From positions 1 to 64,000 of the forward strand of contig NZ_BAJR01000014.1 of assembly GCF_000613805.1 (NCBI RefSeq): a stretch of DNA of 64,000 nt, read 5' to 3'. Made by a program: the position numbers and the translations under genes. Below are positions 18,801 through 27,632 of the stretch, one piece after another. The notes under the pieces are model-generated. The model was not told where the DNA came from and searched no databases. It saw nothing but the letters and a program-made list of their open reading frames with translations. Source of the stretch: Phocaeicola paurosaccharolyticus JCM 15092 (lineage in GTDB: Bacteria; Bacteroidota; Bacteroidia; Bacteroidales; Bacteroidaceae). The number at the start of each line of letters is the position of its first letter. Positions within the stretch are counted from its first letter, which is position 1.

Positions 18801-20616
18801 AGACCTTCATCTGGCATCTTTTACAGTCGAACTCAAGACGAAACTTTTTCCCATCGGAACTGATTAATGAGTATGGCTCTTTATATGGAGATTTCTGTTT
18901 CTGATGAACAGGACACCAACCCATGCTATATCTCAGGCAATGTTTACAGAACATAAGGGCAACACCCTTCTCCTCCTTCTTCTCAAATGCAGGAGCAATC
19001 TTCTCTACTCCATGATCTCTGTAGAATGAAAAGGCATTCTCATTCATAACATTACCAAGGTAAGTAAGTTCCTTCTTTGGGAAAGGAACATTCTTGTTCT
19101 CCAACACAGCTATCTCCTGGAAGTAGTTAATCTTTATCACCATCAACAATTCCTCAACAGCCTTTCTTCTTATCTCAGAAAGTTCAGAAGATGGAATGAA
19201 CCAGTTACCATCAAGGTCAATTCTTACATCCTGTGCAAGGAAAGGTGTGTTGCCAAGCTTTGAGAGCTGATTTCTGATATTATCATTTTGCGGAGTATGT
19301 GCCTCAACTCTCTCTCTCTCTACTGCTATGCATGCCATATTTCTATCTTCATCACGTATAGTAAGAGAGAAACCTGATGGTGTCTCAGCCAACTCTATAT
19401 TGACATAAATCTTCCTCTCTGAAGATTTATGTTGCATTATCTTATCAAATTCCTGGTCAAAGTTACGGAATAGAACTGTCTTAGGTTTGAAAGAAGGCAT
19501 CTCCTGTGGATATAACCTGTTCTCATCTACCCTATTTACTCTGAATCCCTGCAACTTACCATTACCATCAATGTAGCAAAGACCATCACCATTATTGAAA
19601 GATTTTACTCCTGCTACAGTGAAGTAGTTGCCACGAATCTCTTTTACATATCCCATCTCCTCGCCTAACGATTTAGGAGTATCGAAAGAGAATATATCGC
19701 TGCTACGTCCATGAAGAAAGTAGTCAGTAGAACCTCTGCTGAAACTCTTGTCCAACTGTGGTACAAAGTTATATTTCTCTTTTCCTGACGAAGCACGTTT
19801 CAGGTCCGGACGACGCTTTATTATACTGTCAAGTTTCTGTCGGTAATAGGCTGTAACATTCTTAACGTAAGCCACATCCTTCAGTCTGCCTTCAATCTTT
19901 AGTGATGATGCACCTGCATCAATAATCTCCTCAAGATTATTGCTATGGTTCACATCTTTAAGTGATAGAAGATGTTTATTCTTTGTTATAAACTTTCCTT
20001 CTGAATCGATTATATCGAAAGAGAGACGGCAAAACTGTGCACACTCTCCTCTGTTGGCACTCCTGTTGAAACATGCCTGACTTATGTAGCATTGACCGCT
20101 ATAACTTACACATAGAGCTCCGTGTATGAACACCTCGAGCGAGGTATCGGGAACTGCTTCATGAATCTTCCTTATCTCCTCAATAGAGAGTTCACGAGCC
20201 AGCACAATCTGACGGAAGCCAACCTCTTTCATAAAAATAGCCTTCTCAACATCTCGATTGTCGACCTGAGTACTTGCATGAAGTGGTATAGGCGGAATAT
20301 TCAGTTTAAGGATACCCATATCCTGTACGATAAGAGCATCAACTCCTATCTTATAAAGTTTCCATATAAGTTCCTCGGTATCTTTGAGCTCCTCATCTTT
20401 CAGAATAGTATTCAAAGCTACATAAATACGAACGTTATAAAGATGGGCATATTTTACAAGCTCCTCAAGGTCTTCCAATGTGTTACCTGCCGCCGCACGC
20501 GCACTGAAACGAGATGCACCTATATAAACGGCATCGGCACCATGATCAATAGCAGCCATAGCACACTCCAGATTCTTTGCCGGAGCTAAAAGTTCAATAG
20601 ATCTAGGACTCTTCAT
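18787..20616 (-). CDS. Peptidase U32 family protein (RNA hydroxylation type)
   Basis: A 609-residue protein with the U32 core: ELLAPAKNLECAMAAIDHGADAVYIGA at the start, then IHGALCVSYSGQCYISQACFNRSANRGECAQFCR near residue 170. The cysteines there match the iron-sulfur ligands of this family. Characterised bacterial relatives (TrhP, RlhA) hydroxylate tRNA or 23S rRNA, so an RNA modification role is more likely than proteolysis. The C-terminus carries more cysteines (CKHCLRYSMGWC, CKRCQMK). The start codon overlaps the metA stop (TAATG), so the two genes are coupled. Confidence 0.85.
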   Translation of the reverse strand: MKSPRSIELLAPAKNLECAMAAIDHGADAVYIGASRFSARAAAGNTLEDLEELVKYAHLYNVRIYVALNTILKDEELKDTEELIWKLYKIGVDALIVQDMGILKLNIPPIPLHASTQVDNRDVEKAIFMKEVGFRQIVLARELSIEEIRKIHEAVPDTSLEVFIHGALCVSYSGQCYISQACFNRSANRGECAQFCRLSFDIIDSEGKFITKNKHLLSLKDVNHSNNLEEIIDAGASSLKIEGRLKDVAYVKNVTAYYRQKLDSIIKRRPDLKRASSGKEKYNFVPQLDKSFSRGSTDYFLHGRSSDIFSFDTPKSLGEEMGYVKEIRGNYFTVAGVKSFNNGDGLCYIDGNGKLQGFRVNRVDENRLYPQEMPSFKPKTVLFRNFDQEFDKIMQHKSSERKIYVNIELAETPSGFSLTIRDEDRNMACIAVERERVEAHTPQNDNIRNQLSKLGNTPFLAQDVRIDLDGNWFIPSSELSEIRRKAVEELLMVIKINYFQEIAVLENKNVPFPKKELTYLGNVMNENAFSFYRDHGVEKIAPAFEKKEEKGVALMFCKHCLRYSMGWCPVHQKQKSPYKEPYSLISSDGKKFRLEFDCKRCQMKVYAEN

Positions 20617-21533
20617 TACTCAATCTTATTTATATCAAATGGAGTCTCCTGATATACATAGTAGTTCAGCCAGTTTGCAAAAAGCAGATTAGCATGAGCA
20701 CGCCATCTTACTAATGGCTCACTATTAGGATCATCATCTTTGTAGTAGTTTTTTGGCATCTCAATATCAAGGCCTTTACTGAGGTCACGCTTATACTCTG
20801 TATCAAGAGTGTTAGGTGAGTATTCAGAATGTCCTGTTATGAAAAACTCTCTACCTTTTCTTGCCATAACCATATAAACACCCGAGTCATCGGACTCAGA
20901 AAGAAGTTCCAACTCCTTTACTTTAAGGATATCCTCTCTTCTTATCTCTGTATGACGGCTATGAGGAACATAAAATTCATCATCGAAGCCACGGAAGATA
21001 GAGAGTTGTGAGTTATGAAGGTTATGTTTGAATACACCAAACATCTTCTTATCCAAGCTATATTTTGGGATACCGTAGAAATGGTAAAGTCCTGCCTGAG
21101 CAGCCCAGCAGATATATAGAGTTGATGTTACATGAGTACGTGCCCAATCGAATATCATAGTCACCTCCGGCCAATATGTTACCTCTTCATAATCCAGCTG
21201 CTCCACTGGAGCTCCAGTTATAATCATGCCGTCATATTTCTCCCCTTTCATCAAGTCAAAATCCTTATAAAATGCCTTCATATGTTCGATAGGAGTATTC
21301 TTTGATGTATGACTTTTGAGTTTCATGAAAGAGAGCTCTATCTGAAGAGGTGTATTCGATAGCAGACGTACAAGATCTGTCTCGGTAGTTATCTTTAAAG
21401 GCATAAGATTGAGAACAATAATCCTCAATGGACGAATATCTTGAGTTTCAGCTCTTGAACTGTCTATGACAAAGATGTTCTCTTTCTTAAGAAGTTCAAT
21501 TGCAGGAAGTCTATCCGGTAGGTTTAGTGGCAT
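20616..21533 (-). CDS. metA: Homoserine O-acyltransferase, MetA family, probably acetyl-CoA specific
   Basis: Activates homoserine for methionine synthesis. The 305-residue protein has the nucleophile Cys142 ([11 protein letters not shown]) and the His/Glu of TGHSEYS. Residue 111 is Glu ([12 protein letters not shown]). In this family Glu111 goes with acetyl-CoA and Gly111 (as in E. coli) with succinyl-CoA, so O-acetylation is inferred. It heads an operon with the U32 peptidase. A -7 box (TAAATTTG, 21559-21566) lies about 25 bp upstream, leaving little room for a riboswitch. Like the thr operon it draws on homoserine. Confidence 0.93.
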   Translation of the reverse strand: MPLNLPDRLPAIELLKKENIFVIDSSRAETQDIRPLRIIVLNLMPLKITTETDLVRLLSNTPLQIELSFMKLKSHTSKNTPIEHMKAFYKDFDLMKGEKYDGMIITGAPVEQLDYEEVTYWPEVTMIFDWARTHVTSTLYICWAAQAGLYHFYGIPKYSLDKKMFGVFKHNLHNSQLSIFRGFDDEFYVPHSRHTEIRREDILKVKELELLSESDDSGVYMVMARKGREFFITGHSEYSPNTLDTEYKRDLSKGLDIEMPKNYYKDDDPNSEPLVRWRAHANLLFANWLNYYVYQETPFDINKIE

Positions 21534-21558
21534 ATCAATATCATTTTTTATTAAATCA

Positions 21559-21566
21559 CAAATTTA
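21559..21566 (-). promoter_or_regulatory. Putative promoter -7 box of metA
   Basis: TAAATTTG on the minus strand matches TAnnTTTG, 25 bp before the metA ATG. No clear -33 element at the right distance. Confidence 0.4.
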
Positions 21567-21721
21567 CTAAAAAACAAATATATTATTAATCTATCATCCT
21601 CATTTTAATTATTTGTTTCAATCATATCTGTTTTATATGAAAAATATAAAAAAAACAGTTTAAGATTAAACCTAACAGACTTTTTATAATCAAAAAAATA
21701 TAATAACTAAATAACAAAAAA

Positions 21722-22072
21722 ATGAAAAAGTATCTACTATTTATTGCAACAGCCCTAATAATGGGTTTTGTAACAGTTTCAGCTCAGGAGCAAAGGCCTC
21801 AAAGAATGAATATGTCTCAAAGAACAGAACAGATTATCAAAGAGCTCGGCCTTGATGATAACCAGGCAAAAGATTTCAAGAAAATCATGGAAGATATGAG
21901 ACCTGGAAAGATTTCTGAAAACGAACGCCCTTCCAGAGAAGAGATGAAAAAAAGAAGAGATGAAATGAATGAAAAAATAAAGAACATACTTACAGAAGAA
22001 CAGTACAAAAAATACCAAGAAATGTTTCAAAGACATAATAACCGTCCAGACGGAAATAGCCAAAATCAGTAA
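21722..22072 (+). CDS. Small periplasmic Spy/CpxP-like protein (DUF4890-type)
   Basis: A 116-residue secreted protein: signal peptide ending at VSA-QEQRP, then a highly charged helical body. It contains an LxLxxxQ-like segment (IIKELGLDDNQAKDFKKI) and a second one (KNILTEEQYKKYQEM). This two-motif helical hairpin is typical of the Spy/CpxP/DUF4890 group, periplasmic chaperones or metal/stress-response proteins. It stands alone, with its own terminator downstream. The role here is inferred from family resemblance only. Confidence 0.75.
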   Translation: MKKYLLFIATALIMGFVTVSAQEQRPQRMNMSQRTEQIIKELGLDDNQAKDFKKIMEDMRPGKISENERPSREEMKKRRDEMNEKIKNILTEEQYKKYQEMFQRHNNRPDGNSQNQ

Positions 22073-22113
22073 AGAACTTTTGTATTTATACATTTAATAT
22101 AATTAGAGTTTGA

Positions 22114-22154
22114 GGAAAGCATTTGGGAATAAATCTCATTTGCTTTCCTTTTTT
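22114..22154 (+). terminator. Terminator after the Spy-like gene
   Basis: Hairpin GGAAAGCA (22114-22121) / TGCTTTCC (22141-22148) followed by six Ts. Confidence 0.8.
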
Positions 22155-22318
22155 ATAAGCCTATTGCCTATAAATATTATCAAGCAATACAGAGGCTGGC
22201 TCCAGAATAATATTATTGCCACAATTATTTCAGACTATGACACAATAATTCATAATAACATATATTTAATGATTTACTTTGTAATATGAACTATTATTAA
22301 TCTAATAAACAGAAATAA

Positions 22319-22720
22319 ATGAAAAACTATTTCCTCTTTTTTATTTTGTTATTCACCTGTTTTTCTTTAAATGCTCAACAAAAATCAGCAAATGTTGCAT
22401 ATCAAGATGAGCACGTAAGATTTACAGTCATTACAGATGGCACAATTCGCATAGAATATGCCCCTAATGGTGAATTTGTAAACAAAAATTCATTTCTTGC
22501 TATTAAGCGTGATTATCCAAAAGTAAATTATAAACTTAAAGAAGGAAAATGGATTGAGCTATCAACAGCAAAAATGAAGCTACGCTATAAAAAGAATAGT
22601 GGTGCTTTTACCGCGGAGAACTGTCAGATTATATCTGCAAAAGGTGTTACTCCTGCTTTCACATGGAAACCTGGAATGAAACAGAAATATAATCTTAAAG
22701 GTACATATGGGAGTAATTAA
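22319..22720 (+). pseudogene. Truncated GH31-type glycosidase, N-terminal fragment only
   Basis: A 133-codon frame with a signal peptide (LNA-QQKS) and the N-terminal beta-sandwich typical of GH31 alpha-glucosidase/alpha-xylosidase proteins (RFTVITDGTIRIEYAPNGEF, NSFLAIKRDYPKVNYKL, FTWKPGMKQKYNLKGTY). Family members are usually 700-900 residues, with the catalytic barrel after this domain. Here the frame stops right at LKGTYGSN, and only 59 bp separate it from the next gene, so the catalytic part is missing. An internal deletion that removed most of the gene is the simplest reading. Confidence 0.65.
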
Positions 22721-22779
22721 TAAATCATATTTTGGTACTGAATGTATACAGGTGAAATAGAAAAATAAAATATACAAAA

Positions 22780-23742
22780 ATGAAAAGAATAACTTTATTA
22801 TTCATGATACTTGCCTTTACAAGCATTGGGTATTCATGTAATGCTTCAAATCAAGATTCACCAGTAGTAAAAAAGACTATAGAAGCTCCTCTACTGCTTG
22901 GCGATCCATATATTCTATGCGATGGAGATAGATATTATGCTTATGGTACAAGTGCTGACAATGGAATTATTGTATATACATCAGACGACCTGAAAGAATG
23001 GGAAAAGAAGGGATTGGCTCTGAATAAACAAGATGTGTGGGGTGACAGATGGTTCTGGGCTCCAGAGGTATATCACATAGACAATAAATATTATATGTAT
23101 TATTCTGCCAATGAGCATATATGTGTGGCAACATCCGATTCACCATTGGGACCATTTAAGCAAGAAATTAAGAAACCTATTCTTGAAGAGGAGAAGAGTA
23201 TTGATAACTCTCTTTTTATTGATGATGATGGAACACCATACCTCTTCTTCGTAAGATTCAATGATGGTAACAATATATGGGTAGCTGAAATGGAAAAGGA
23301 CCTATGTACTATGAAAAAAGAGACAATGCATCACTGCATATCTGTTTCTCAGAGCTGGGAAAAAATCTGGCCAAGAGTAACAGAAGGACCGTTTGTTATA
23401 AAGCACAACAATGTCTATTATATGACATATTCAGCAAATAATTATCAAAGTCCTGAATATGGCGTAGGATGCTGTACTGCTAAATCAATTATGGGAGAAT
23501 GGACAAAATACAATGAAAACCCAATATTACAGTCTCCTAAAGGACTCGTAGGTGTAGGGCACCACTCTCTATTCAATGACAAGCAAGGGAATAAAAGGAT
23601 AGTATTCCACTCACATAATTCTATAGATAAAATACATCCACGAGTACTACATATAGGAACCTATTCATTCGAAAAAGTAAATGGAACAGACAGAATGAGA
23701 ACCAGTGACAAGTATGAGACTCCCACTTTACTTTCTAAATAA
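22780..23742 (+). CDS. GH43 family glycosidase, lipoprotein
   Basis: A 320-residue single-domain GH43 enzyme. The signal ends in a lipobox (GYSC, Cys20), so it is lipid-anchored. The expected acidic residues are in LLGDPYILCDG (base), IDNSLFIDDDG (middle Asp) and RVTEGPFVIK (acid Glu). Aromatic motifs such as WFWAPEVYHIDNKYYMYYSA are typical of the beta-propeller. Likely substrates are arabinose- or xylose-containing side chains, or galactan for some subfamilies; the sequence alone does not decide. It follows the GH31 remnant and is followed by a strong terminator. Confidence 0.88.
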   Translation: MKRITLLFMILAFTSIGYSCNASNQDSPVVKKTIEAPLLLGDPYILCDGDRYYAYGTSADNGIIVYTSDDLKEWEKKGLALNKQDVWGDRWFWAPEVYHIDNKYYMYYSANEHICVATSDSPLGPFKQEIKKPILEEEKSIDNSLFIDDDGTPYLFFVRFNDGNNIWVAEMEKDLCTMKKETMHHCISVSQSWEKIWPRVTEGPFVIKHNNVYYMTYSANNYQSPEYGVGCCTAKSIMGEWTKYNENPILQSPKGLVGVGHHSLFNDKQGNKRIVFHSHNSIDKIHPRVLHIGTYSFEKVNGTDRMRTSDKYETPTLLSK

Positions 23743-23749
23743 ACAATAT

Positions 23750-23783
23750 GGGCATGAGTTATTATTTATCTCATGCCCTTTAT
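23750..23783 (+). terminator. Terminator after the second GH43 gene
   Basis: Perfect 9-bp stem GGGCATGAG / CTCATGCCC (23750-23758, 23770-23778) with a short T tract. Confidence 0.8.
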
Positions 23784-23796
23784 CTGCAAACATAGT

Positions 23797-24046
23797 TTAA
23801 TTATTCCATATTGATTTAGGCATAAGAGTTCCCAAATCGAAACTCTTTAATTTCACTTCATTTCCATAGACTTAATACTTAAAAGTTTCTGCTACGTATT
23901 TTCCCTTTTCTTTTCTTGCCTTCTTTATTTTATTATTTTCATCTTCTATCGCACACCAACGATATTGTACTCTGAGATCCTGCAATGCCTCCTGCATCTG
24001 TTTCTGTACATGAGACCGATCTATTATCCGTGTCTCAAAATCTGTC
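23797..24046 (-). pseudogene. Unidentified decayed gene, C-terminal part with an in-frame stop
   Basis: Read on the minus strand, a coding-looking stretch (TTDFETRIIDRSHVQKQMQ, then QYRWCAIEDENNKIKKARK) runs to a TAA at 23872. It continues in the same frame after that stop (VYGNEVKLKSFDLGTLMPKSIWNN) to a second stop at 23797. The residue mix on both sides looks like one protein, so the inner stop is probably a mutation. No start codon is seen, and upstream sequence turns into 22-bp repeats with another stop. I do not recognise the family. Confidence 0.4.
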
Positions 24047-24112
24047 GTGATCGGTTTATGAATAGATCATGATTGGTTAATCAATGAATCATGATCGGTT
24101 GAACAATGAAAA
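24047..24112. repeat. Three tandem 22-bp imperfect repeats
   Basis: Units at 24047-24068, 24069-24090 and 24091-24112 share the pattern RTGATYGGTT followed by an AT-rich half ending near AATGAATC. They are exactly in phase without gaps. About two helical turns per unit would put each copy on the same face of the DNA. The repeats sit at the broken edge of the pseudogene and about 220 bp from the GH2 gene end. Confidence 0.7.
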
Positions 24113-24271
24113 TAATTGATCCTGTTTTTTTATTTGAATGAAGCAAAGATTATATTATTAATCAAGAAGAAATAGAATTTGTTAAATCACCAAAGTTAAG
24201 GAGTGAGCAATTGTTTTTCGCATAATGATTCAATATCGTTAATGACAAAACTAGAGTTATACTATAAAAAA
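24113..24271. other. Gene-free stretch with a tiny coding-like remnant
   Basis: On the plus strand about 26 codons near 24140-24225 (KDYIINQEEIEFVKS, then PKLRSEQLFFA) look coding but have no start and end at a stop. It may be the trace of a lost gene. Nothing else is seen. Confidence 0.25.
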
Positions 24272-24296
24272 GAACTTCAAGATAAACTTGAAGTTC
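24272..24296 (-). terminator. Terminator of the GH2 gene
   Basis: Perfect 10-bp stem GAACTTCAAG / CTTGAAGTTC with a 5-nt loop. The minus-strand reading continues into a run of six Ts. Confidence 0.85.
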
Positions 24297-24334
24297 TCTA
24301 AAAAACTATACTTTGATACCTAAAGAATGAAGAA

Positions 24335-26152
24335 CTATTTACTTAACGAATTGCAAACTTTAAAATTAATTTCCCTAACAATTTTTTCATCCAACTTTAT
24401 TACCTTCCTATCGTATGTCATTAATCCATTTACCTCAACCTCTACATCTGTTGTCTGTGTATATACACCTGCAGAATAACCTTTACCTATTAAATCATAA
24501 AGCATATTTGCATACTTAACATATTCATCTGTTGCTTCCTTGGTGCTATTAAACTGTACATATCCCCAATTTCTATTTGGCTCCCAAAGATGATTTTTTA
24601 GAACGAGACCTATACCTCCAAACTCTCCAAGTACAGTTGCACGATTTGCGTCATACAATAACAATTCCGGATGAGGATACTTGTGTATATCAAGGATATC
24701 ACCACAAGGATAATGATTTCCGCCACTTGCTGGATTTACAAGACGCGTAGGATCGTGCTGTTTTGTCCATTCTGCAATTTCTTGACATTTGAACTGTCCC
24801 CAAGCCTCATTGAAAGGAACCCATGTTCCAATGCATGGATAAGAATACAGACAATCCATAATCTCTTTCCACTCTTTTCTATAACAAGCCTCTGATTCTG
24901 CAGAACGCTTTCTTTCAACACCATCAAAATACTTATGCATCTGCCACTCAGGATTTTTATCGCCACTTGGCATATCTTGCCATACAATAATTCCAAGTTT
25001 ATCACAATGAGTGTACCAGCGAGCTGGTTCAACTTTAATATGCTTGCGGATCATATTAAATCCAAAGTCTTTTGTCTTCTTTATATCATAAACCAAAGCA
25101 TCATCGGTAGGAGCTGTATACAAACCATCAGGCCACCATCCCTGATCCAAAGGTCCATATTGGAACAATGCCTTATTATTCAATTCCATACGCACAATGC
25201 CGCTATTATCACGTTTTGTTGAATACTTACGCATTGCAGCATAGCTATTTACATTGTCAACGACCTTTCCGTCTTTTATTAAAGAAACTTTTAGTGTATA
25301 TAAAAATGGAGAATCAGGACTCCATAGCTTCATATGTTCAGGCATTGCAATCTCTACAGGTTGTGAATTGATGCTTTTACTAGAGGCGATCAATTTATCT
25401 CCATCATATACACTGACCTGTAACAAAGCATTAGAACTATTATTTGCAATCTGAGCATCAACAGTCAATATCTTATTATCAATATCTGGAGTGATGTGTA
25501 GATTCTCTATATGGTTCTTATTAACAGGTTCCATCCATACAGTCTGCCATATACCAGTAACAGGAGTATACCATATACCACTAGGGTTAGTAACCTGCTT
25601 TCCTCTTGGTTGATACCCTTTATCTGTAGGGTCCCAAACTTTAACGACCAACTCATTGTTCCCTTTCGAAGACAAAGCTTTTGTAATATCAAAAGAGAAA
25701 GGAGTAAATCCACCTGTATGAACACCCACCTTAATACCATTCACCCATACATCAGCCTTCCAGTCAACAGCTCCAAAATGCAGCAAGATATTCTCTCCTT
25801 TCCATTTAGATGGTACAGAAAAAGATCTTTTATATATAAGTTCCTGATTTTCGTTTACTCTTTTTGCTACACCAGAAAGAGAAGACTCTATTGCAAATGG
25901 AACCAATATATCTCCATTCATCACCTTTGGAATTATGTCACCCTTATTAATGACTGCATATTTCCAAAGCCCATTAAGGTTTTGCCACTCGTTACGCTCC
26001 ATAATAGGACGTGGATATTCTGGTAATACATTCTCAGGATTAACCTTTGATGCCCATTCCGTCTTTATCTTATCACCTGCCGGCTTCCATTGCGCAGCAA
26101 CCTTAAAAGGAGTAAGTATAAGAATAAACATCAACAAAAAGATATTCTTCAT
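24335..26152 (-). CDS. Secreted GH2 family glycosidase
   Basis: A 605-residue enzyme with a signal peptide ending near VAA-QWKPA. It has the GH2 order: jelly-roll sugar-binding domain (LNGLWKYAV, LLHFGAVDWKADVWVNG), immunoglobulin-like domain, then the TIM barrel. The acid/base Glu is in PFNEAWGQF near residue 447 and the nucleophile Glu in VLGEFGG near 508. GH2 members include beta-galactosidases, beta-mannosidases and beta-glucuronidases; the substrate is not clear from motifs. A promoter box (TAGCTTTG, 26193-26200) lies upstream, divergent to galM, and a strong terminator follows, so it is a single-gene unit. Confidence 0.88.
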   Translation of the reverse strand: MKNIFLLMFILILTPFKVAAQWKPAGDKIKTEWASKVNPENVLPEYPRPIMERNEWQNLNGLWKYAVINKGDIIPKVMNGDILVPFAIESSLSGVAKRVNENQELIYKRSFSVPSKWKGENILLHFGAVDWKADVWVNGIKVGVHTGGFTPFSFDITKALSSKGNNELVVKVWDPTDKGYQPRGKQVTNPSGIWYTPVTGIWQTVWMEPVNKNHIENLHITPDIDNKILTVDAQIANNSSNALLQVSVYDGDKLIASSKSINSQPVEIAMPEHMKLWSPDSPFLYTLKVSLIKDGKVVDNVNSYAAMRKYSTKRDNSGIVRMELNNKALFQYGPLDQGWWPDGLYTAPTDDALVYDIKKTKDFGFNMIRKHIKVEPARWYTHCDKLGIIVWQDMPSGDKNPEWQMHKYFDGVERKRSAESEACYRKEWKEIMDCLYSYPCIGTWVPFNEAWGQFKCQEIAEWTKQHDPTRLVNPASGGNHYPCGDILDIHKYPHPELLLYDANRATVLGEFGGIGLVLKNHLWEPNRNWGYVQFNSTKEATDEYVKYANMLYDLIGKGYSAGVYTQTTDVEVEVNGLMTYDRKVIKLDEKIVREINFKVCNSLSK

Positions 26153-26192
26153 ATATTATTATTTTTTGTGTTTATTGTTGATTTCCGCTGCG

Positions 26193-26200
26193 CAAAGCTA
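26193..26200 (-). promoter_or_regulatory. Putative promoter -7 box of the GH2 gene
   Basis: TAGCTTTG on the minus strand, about 40 bp before the ATG. TCTG sits 19 bp upstream, near the -33 consensus TTTG. Confidence 0.5.
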
Positions 26201-26404
26201 TTCTTTTGAAGAGAAACGACAGAAAACAAATAATTCAAATAATAGTAATATTGTACCTTTTCTTTCTTTGTAAATACAAAACATCTAGAAATAGATAGTA
26301 TCCTGTAGATTGCTCAATAATTTACATTATTTGAATTTATTTTTTTGCTTGTAAAGAGGATATTTTTATTCTTTTGAAAATAACAAAAAAACAATTATAC
26401 ATTT

Positions 26405-27544
26405 ATGAAAAACAAACTGCTTATTTCAGTGCTTGCTGCTACAACTCTATTTTCATGTAACACGACAAAGAAAAGCGAAGTTCTAACAGATTCAGGTTTG
26501 AATCCAGCCCATTTTGAAATTGAGATTGATAGTGTCAAGACAGGACTCTTTGTATTAAAGAACAAAAACAAAATGGAAGTGTGTGTAACAAACTTCGGTG
26601 GACGAATTGTCTCAATTATGGTTCCTGATAAAGACGGAGCTATGAGAGATGTAGTTCTTGGATTCCCATCTATTCAAGATTATATTGACAACCCTTCCAA
26701 TTTCGGTGCAACTATTGGAAGATATGCCAATAGAATAAAAAATGGGAAATTTACATTGGAGGGCACAGAATATCAACTTCCACAAAATAATTACGGACAT
26801 TGCCTCCATGGAGAATTAAAGGGCTTTCAGGATGTAATGTTCAATGTAGATGAAATAAAGGATAATGAGATAAAACTTACATATCATGCAAAAGATGGAG
26901 AAGAAGGATTCCCAGGTAACACTACTTGTTCTGTGACTATGCATCTTACTGATGATAATGCTATAGAACTATCATATGAGGCAGAAACCGATAAACCTAC
27001 TATTATAAATATGACCAATCACTCATATTTCAATCTTGACGGAGATCCTTCAAAAGACAATTCAGAATATTTGCTCACAATTAATGCAGACTCATACACT
27101 CCTGTAGACAGTACATTCATGACAACTGGAGAAATAGCAAGTGTAAAGAATACTCCTATGGATTTCAGAGAACCTACAAAGTTAGGTGACAGAATGGATT
27201 TAGATGATGAACAAATTGAAAACGGACATGGAATAGATCACAATTGGGTATTGAATACAAAAGGCGATATAAACAAGATATGTGCTTCACTAAAATCAGC
27301 AAATACAGGAATAAAGCTTGATGTATATACCACTGAGCCAGGCATTCAAGTCTACACAGGCAATTTCCTTGATGGCACACAGACTGGCAAGAATAATATA
27401 ATTTACCAATTCAGAGCTTCTGTGTGTCTTGAGACACAAAAGTATCCCGACTCACCAAACAAACCTTTATGGCCTTCATGTGTATTACTTCCTGGAGAGA
27501 AATATAGTAGCCACACAATATTCAAATTCTCGGCTGAAAAATAA
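26405..27544 (+). CDS. galM: Aldose 1-epimerase (mutarotase), lipoprotein form
   Basis: Interconverts the alpha and beta anomers of aldoses such as galactose. The 379-residue protein has a lipobox (LFSC, Cys18), so this copy is exported and anchored. That fits anomer conversion of sugars released by surface or periplasmic glycosidases. Motifs include FGATIGRYANRIKNG, the histidine-bearing NMTNHSYFNL and the C-terminal catalytic Glu region CLETQKYPDSPN. It is divergent from the GH2 gene and ends at a strong bidirectional terminator. Confidence 0.92.
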   Translation: MKNKLLISVLAATTLFSCNTTKKSEVLTDSGLNPAHFEIEIDSVKTGLFVLKNKNKMEVCVTNFGGRIVSIMVPDKDGAMRDVVLGFPSIQDYIDNPSNFGATIGRYANRIKNGKFTLEGTEYQLPQNNYGHCLHGELKGFQDVMFNVDEIKDNEIKLTYHAKDGEEGFPGNTTCSVTMHLTDDNAIELSYEAETDKPTIINMTNHSYFNLDGDPSKDNSEYLLTINADSYTPVDSTFMTTGEIASVKNTPMDFREPTKLGDRMDLDDEQIENGHGIDHNWVLNTKGDINKICASLKSANTGIKLDVYTTEPGIQVYTGNFLDGTQTGKNNIIYQFRASVCLETQKYPDSPNKPLWPSCVLLPGEKYSSHTIFKFSAEK

Positions 27545-27564
27545 TTATAATCTCTCTATTATAA

Positions 27565-27599
27565 ATAAGTGCAGGTGTTGATGAGCACCTGCACTTATT
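27565..27599. terminator. Bidirectional terminator between galM and the GH76 gene
   Basis: Perfect 14-bp stem AATAAGTGCAGGTG / CACCTGCACTTATT between convergent genes. Confidence 0.85.
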
Positions 27600-27632
27600 T
27601 AATAATTCAGCCAAAGATAAATAATTATCTAG

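Noticed and set aside
24241-24300. 18-codon frame over the GH2 terminator
   Set aside because: It is fully explained by the terminator stem and has no coding support.
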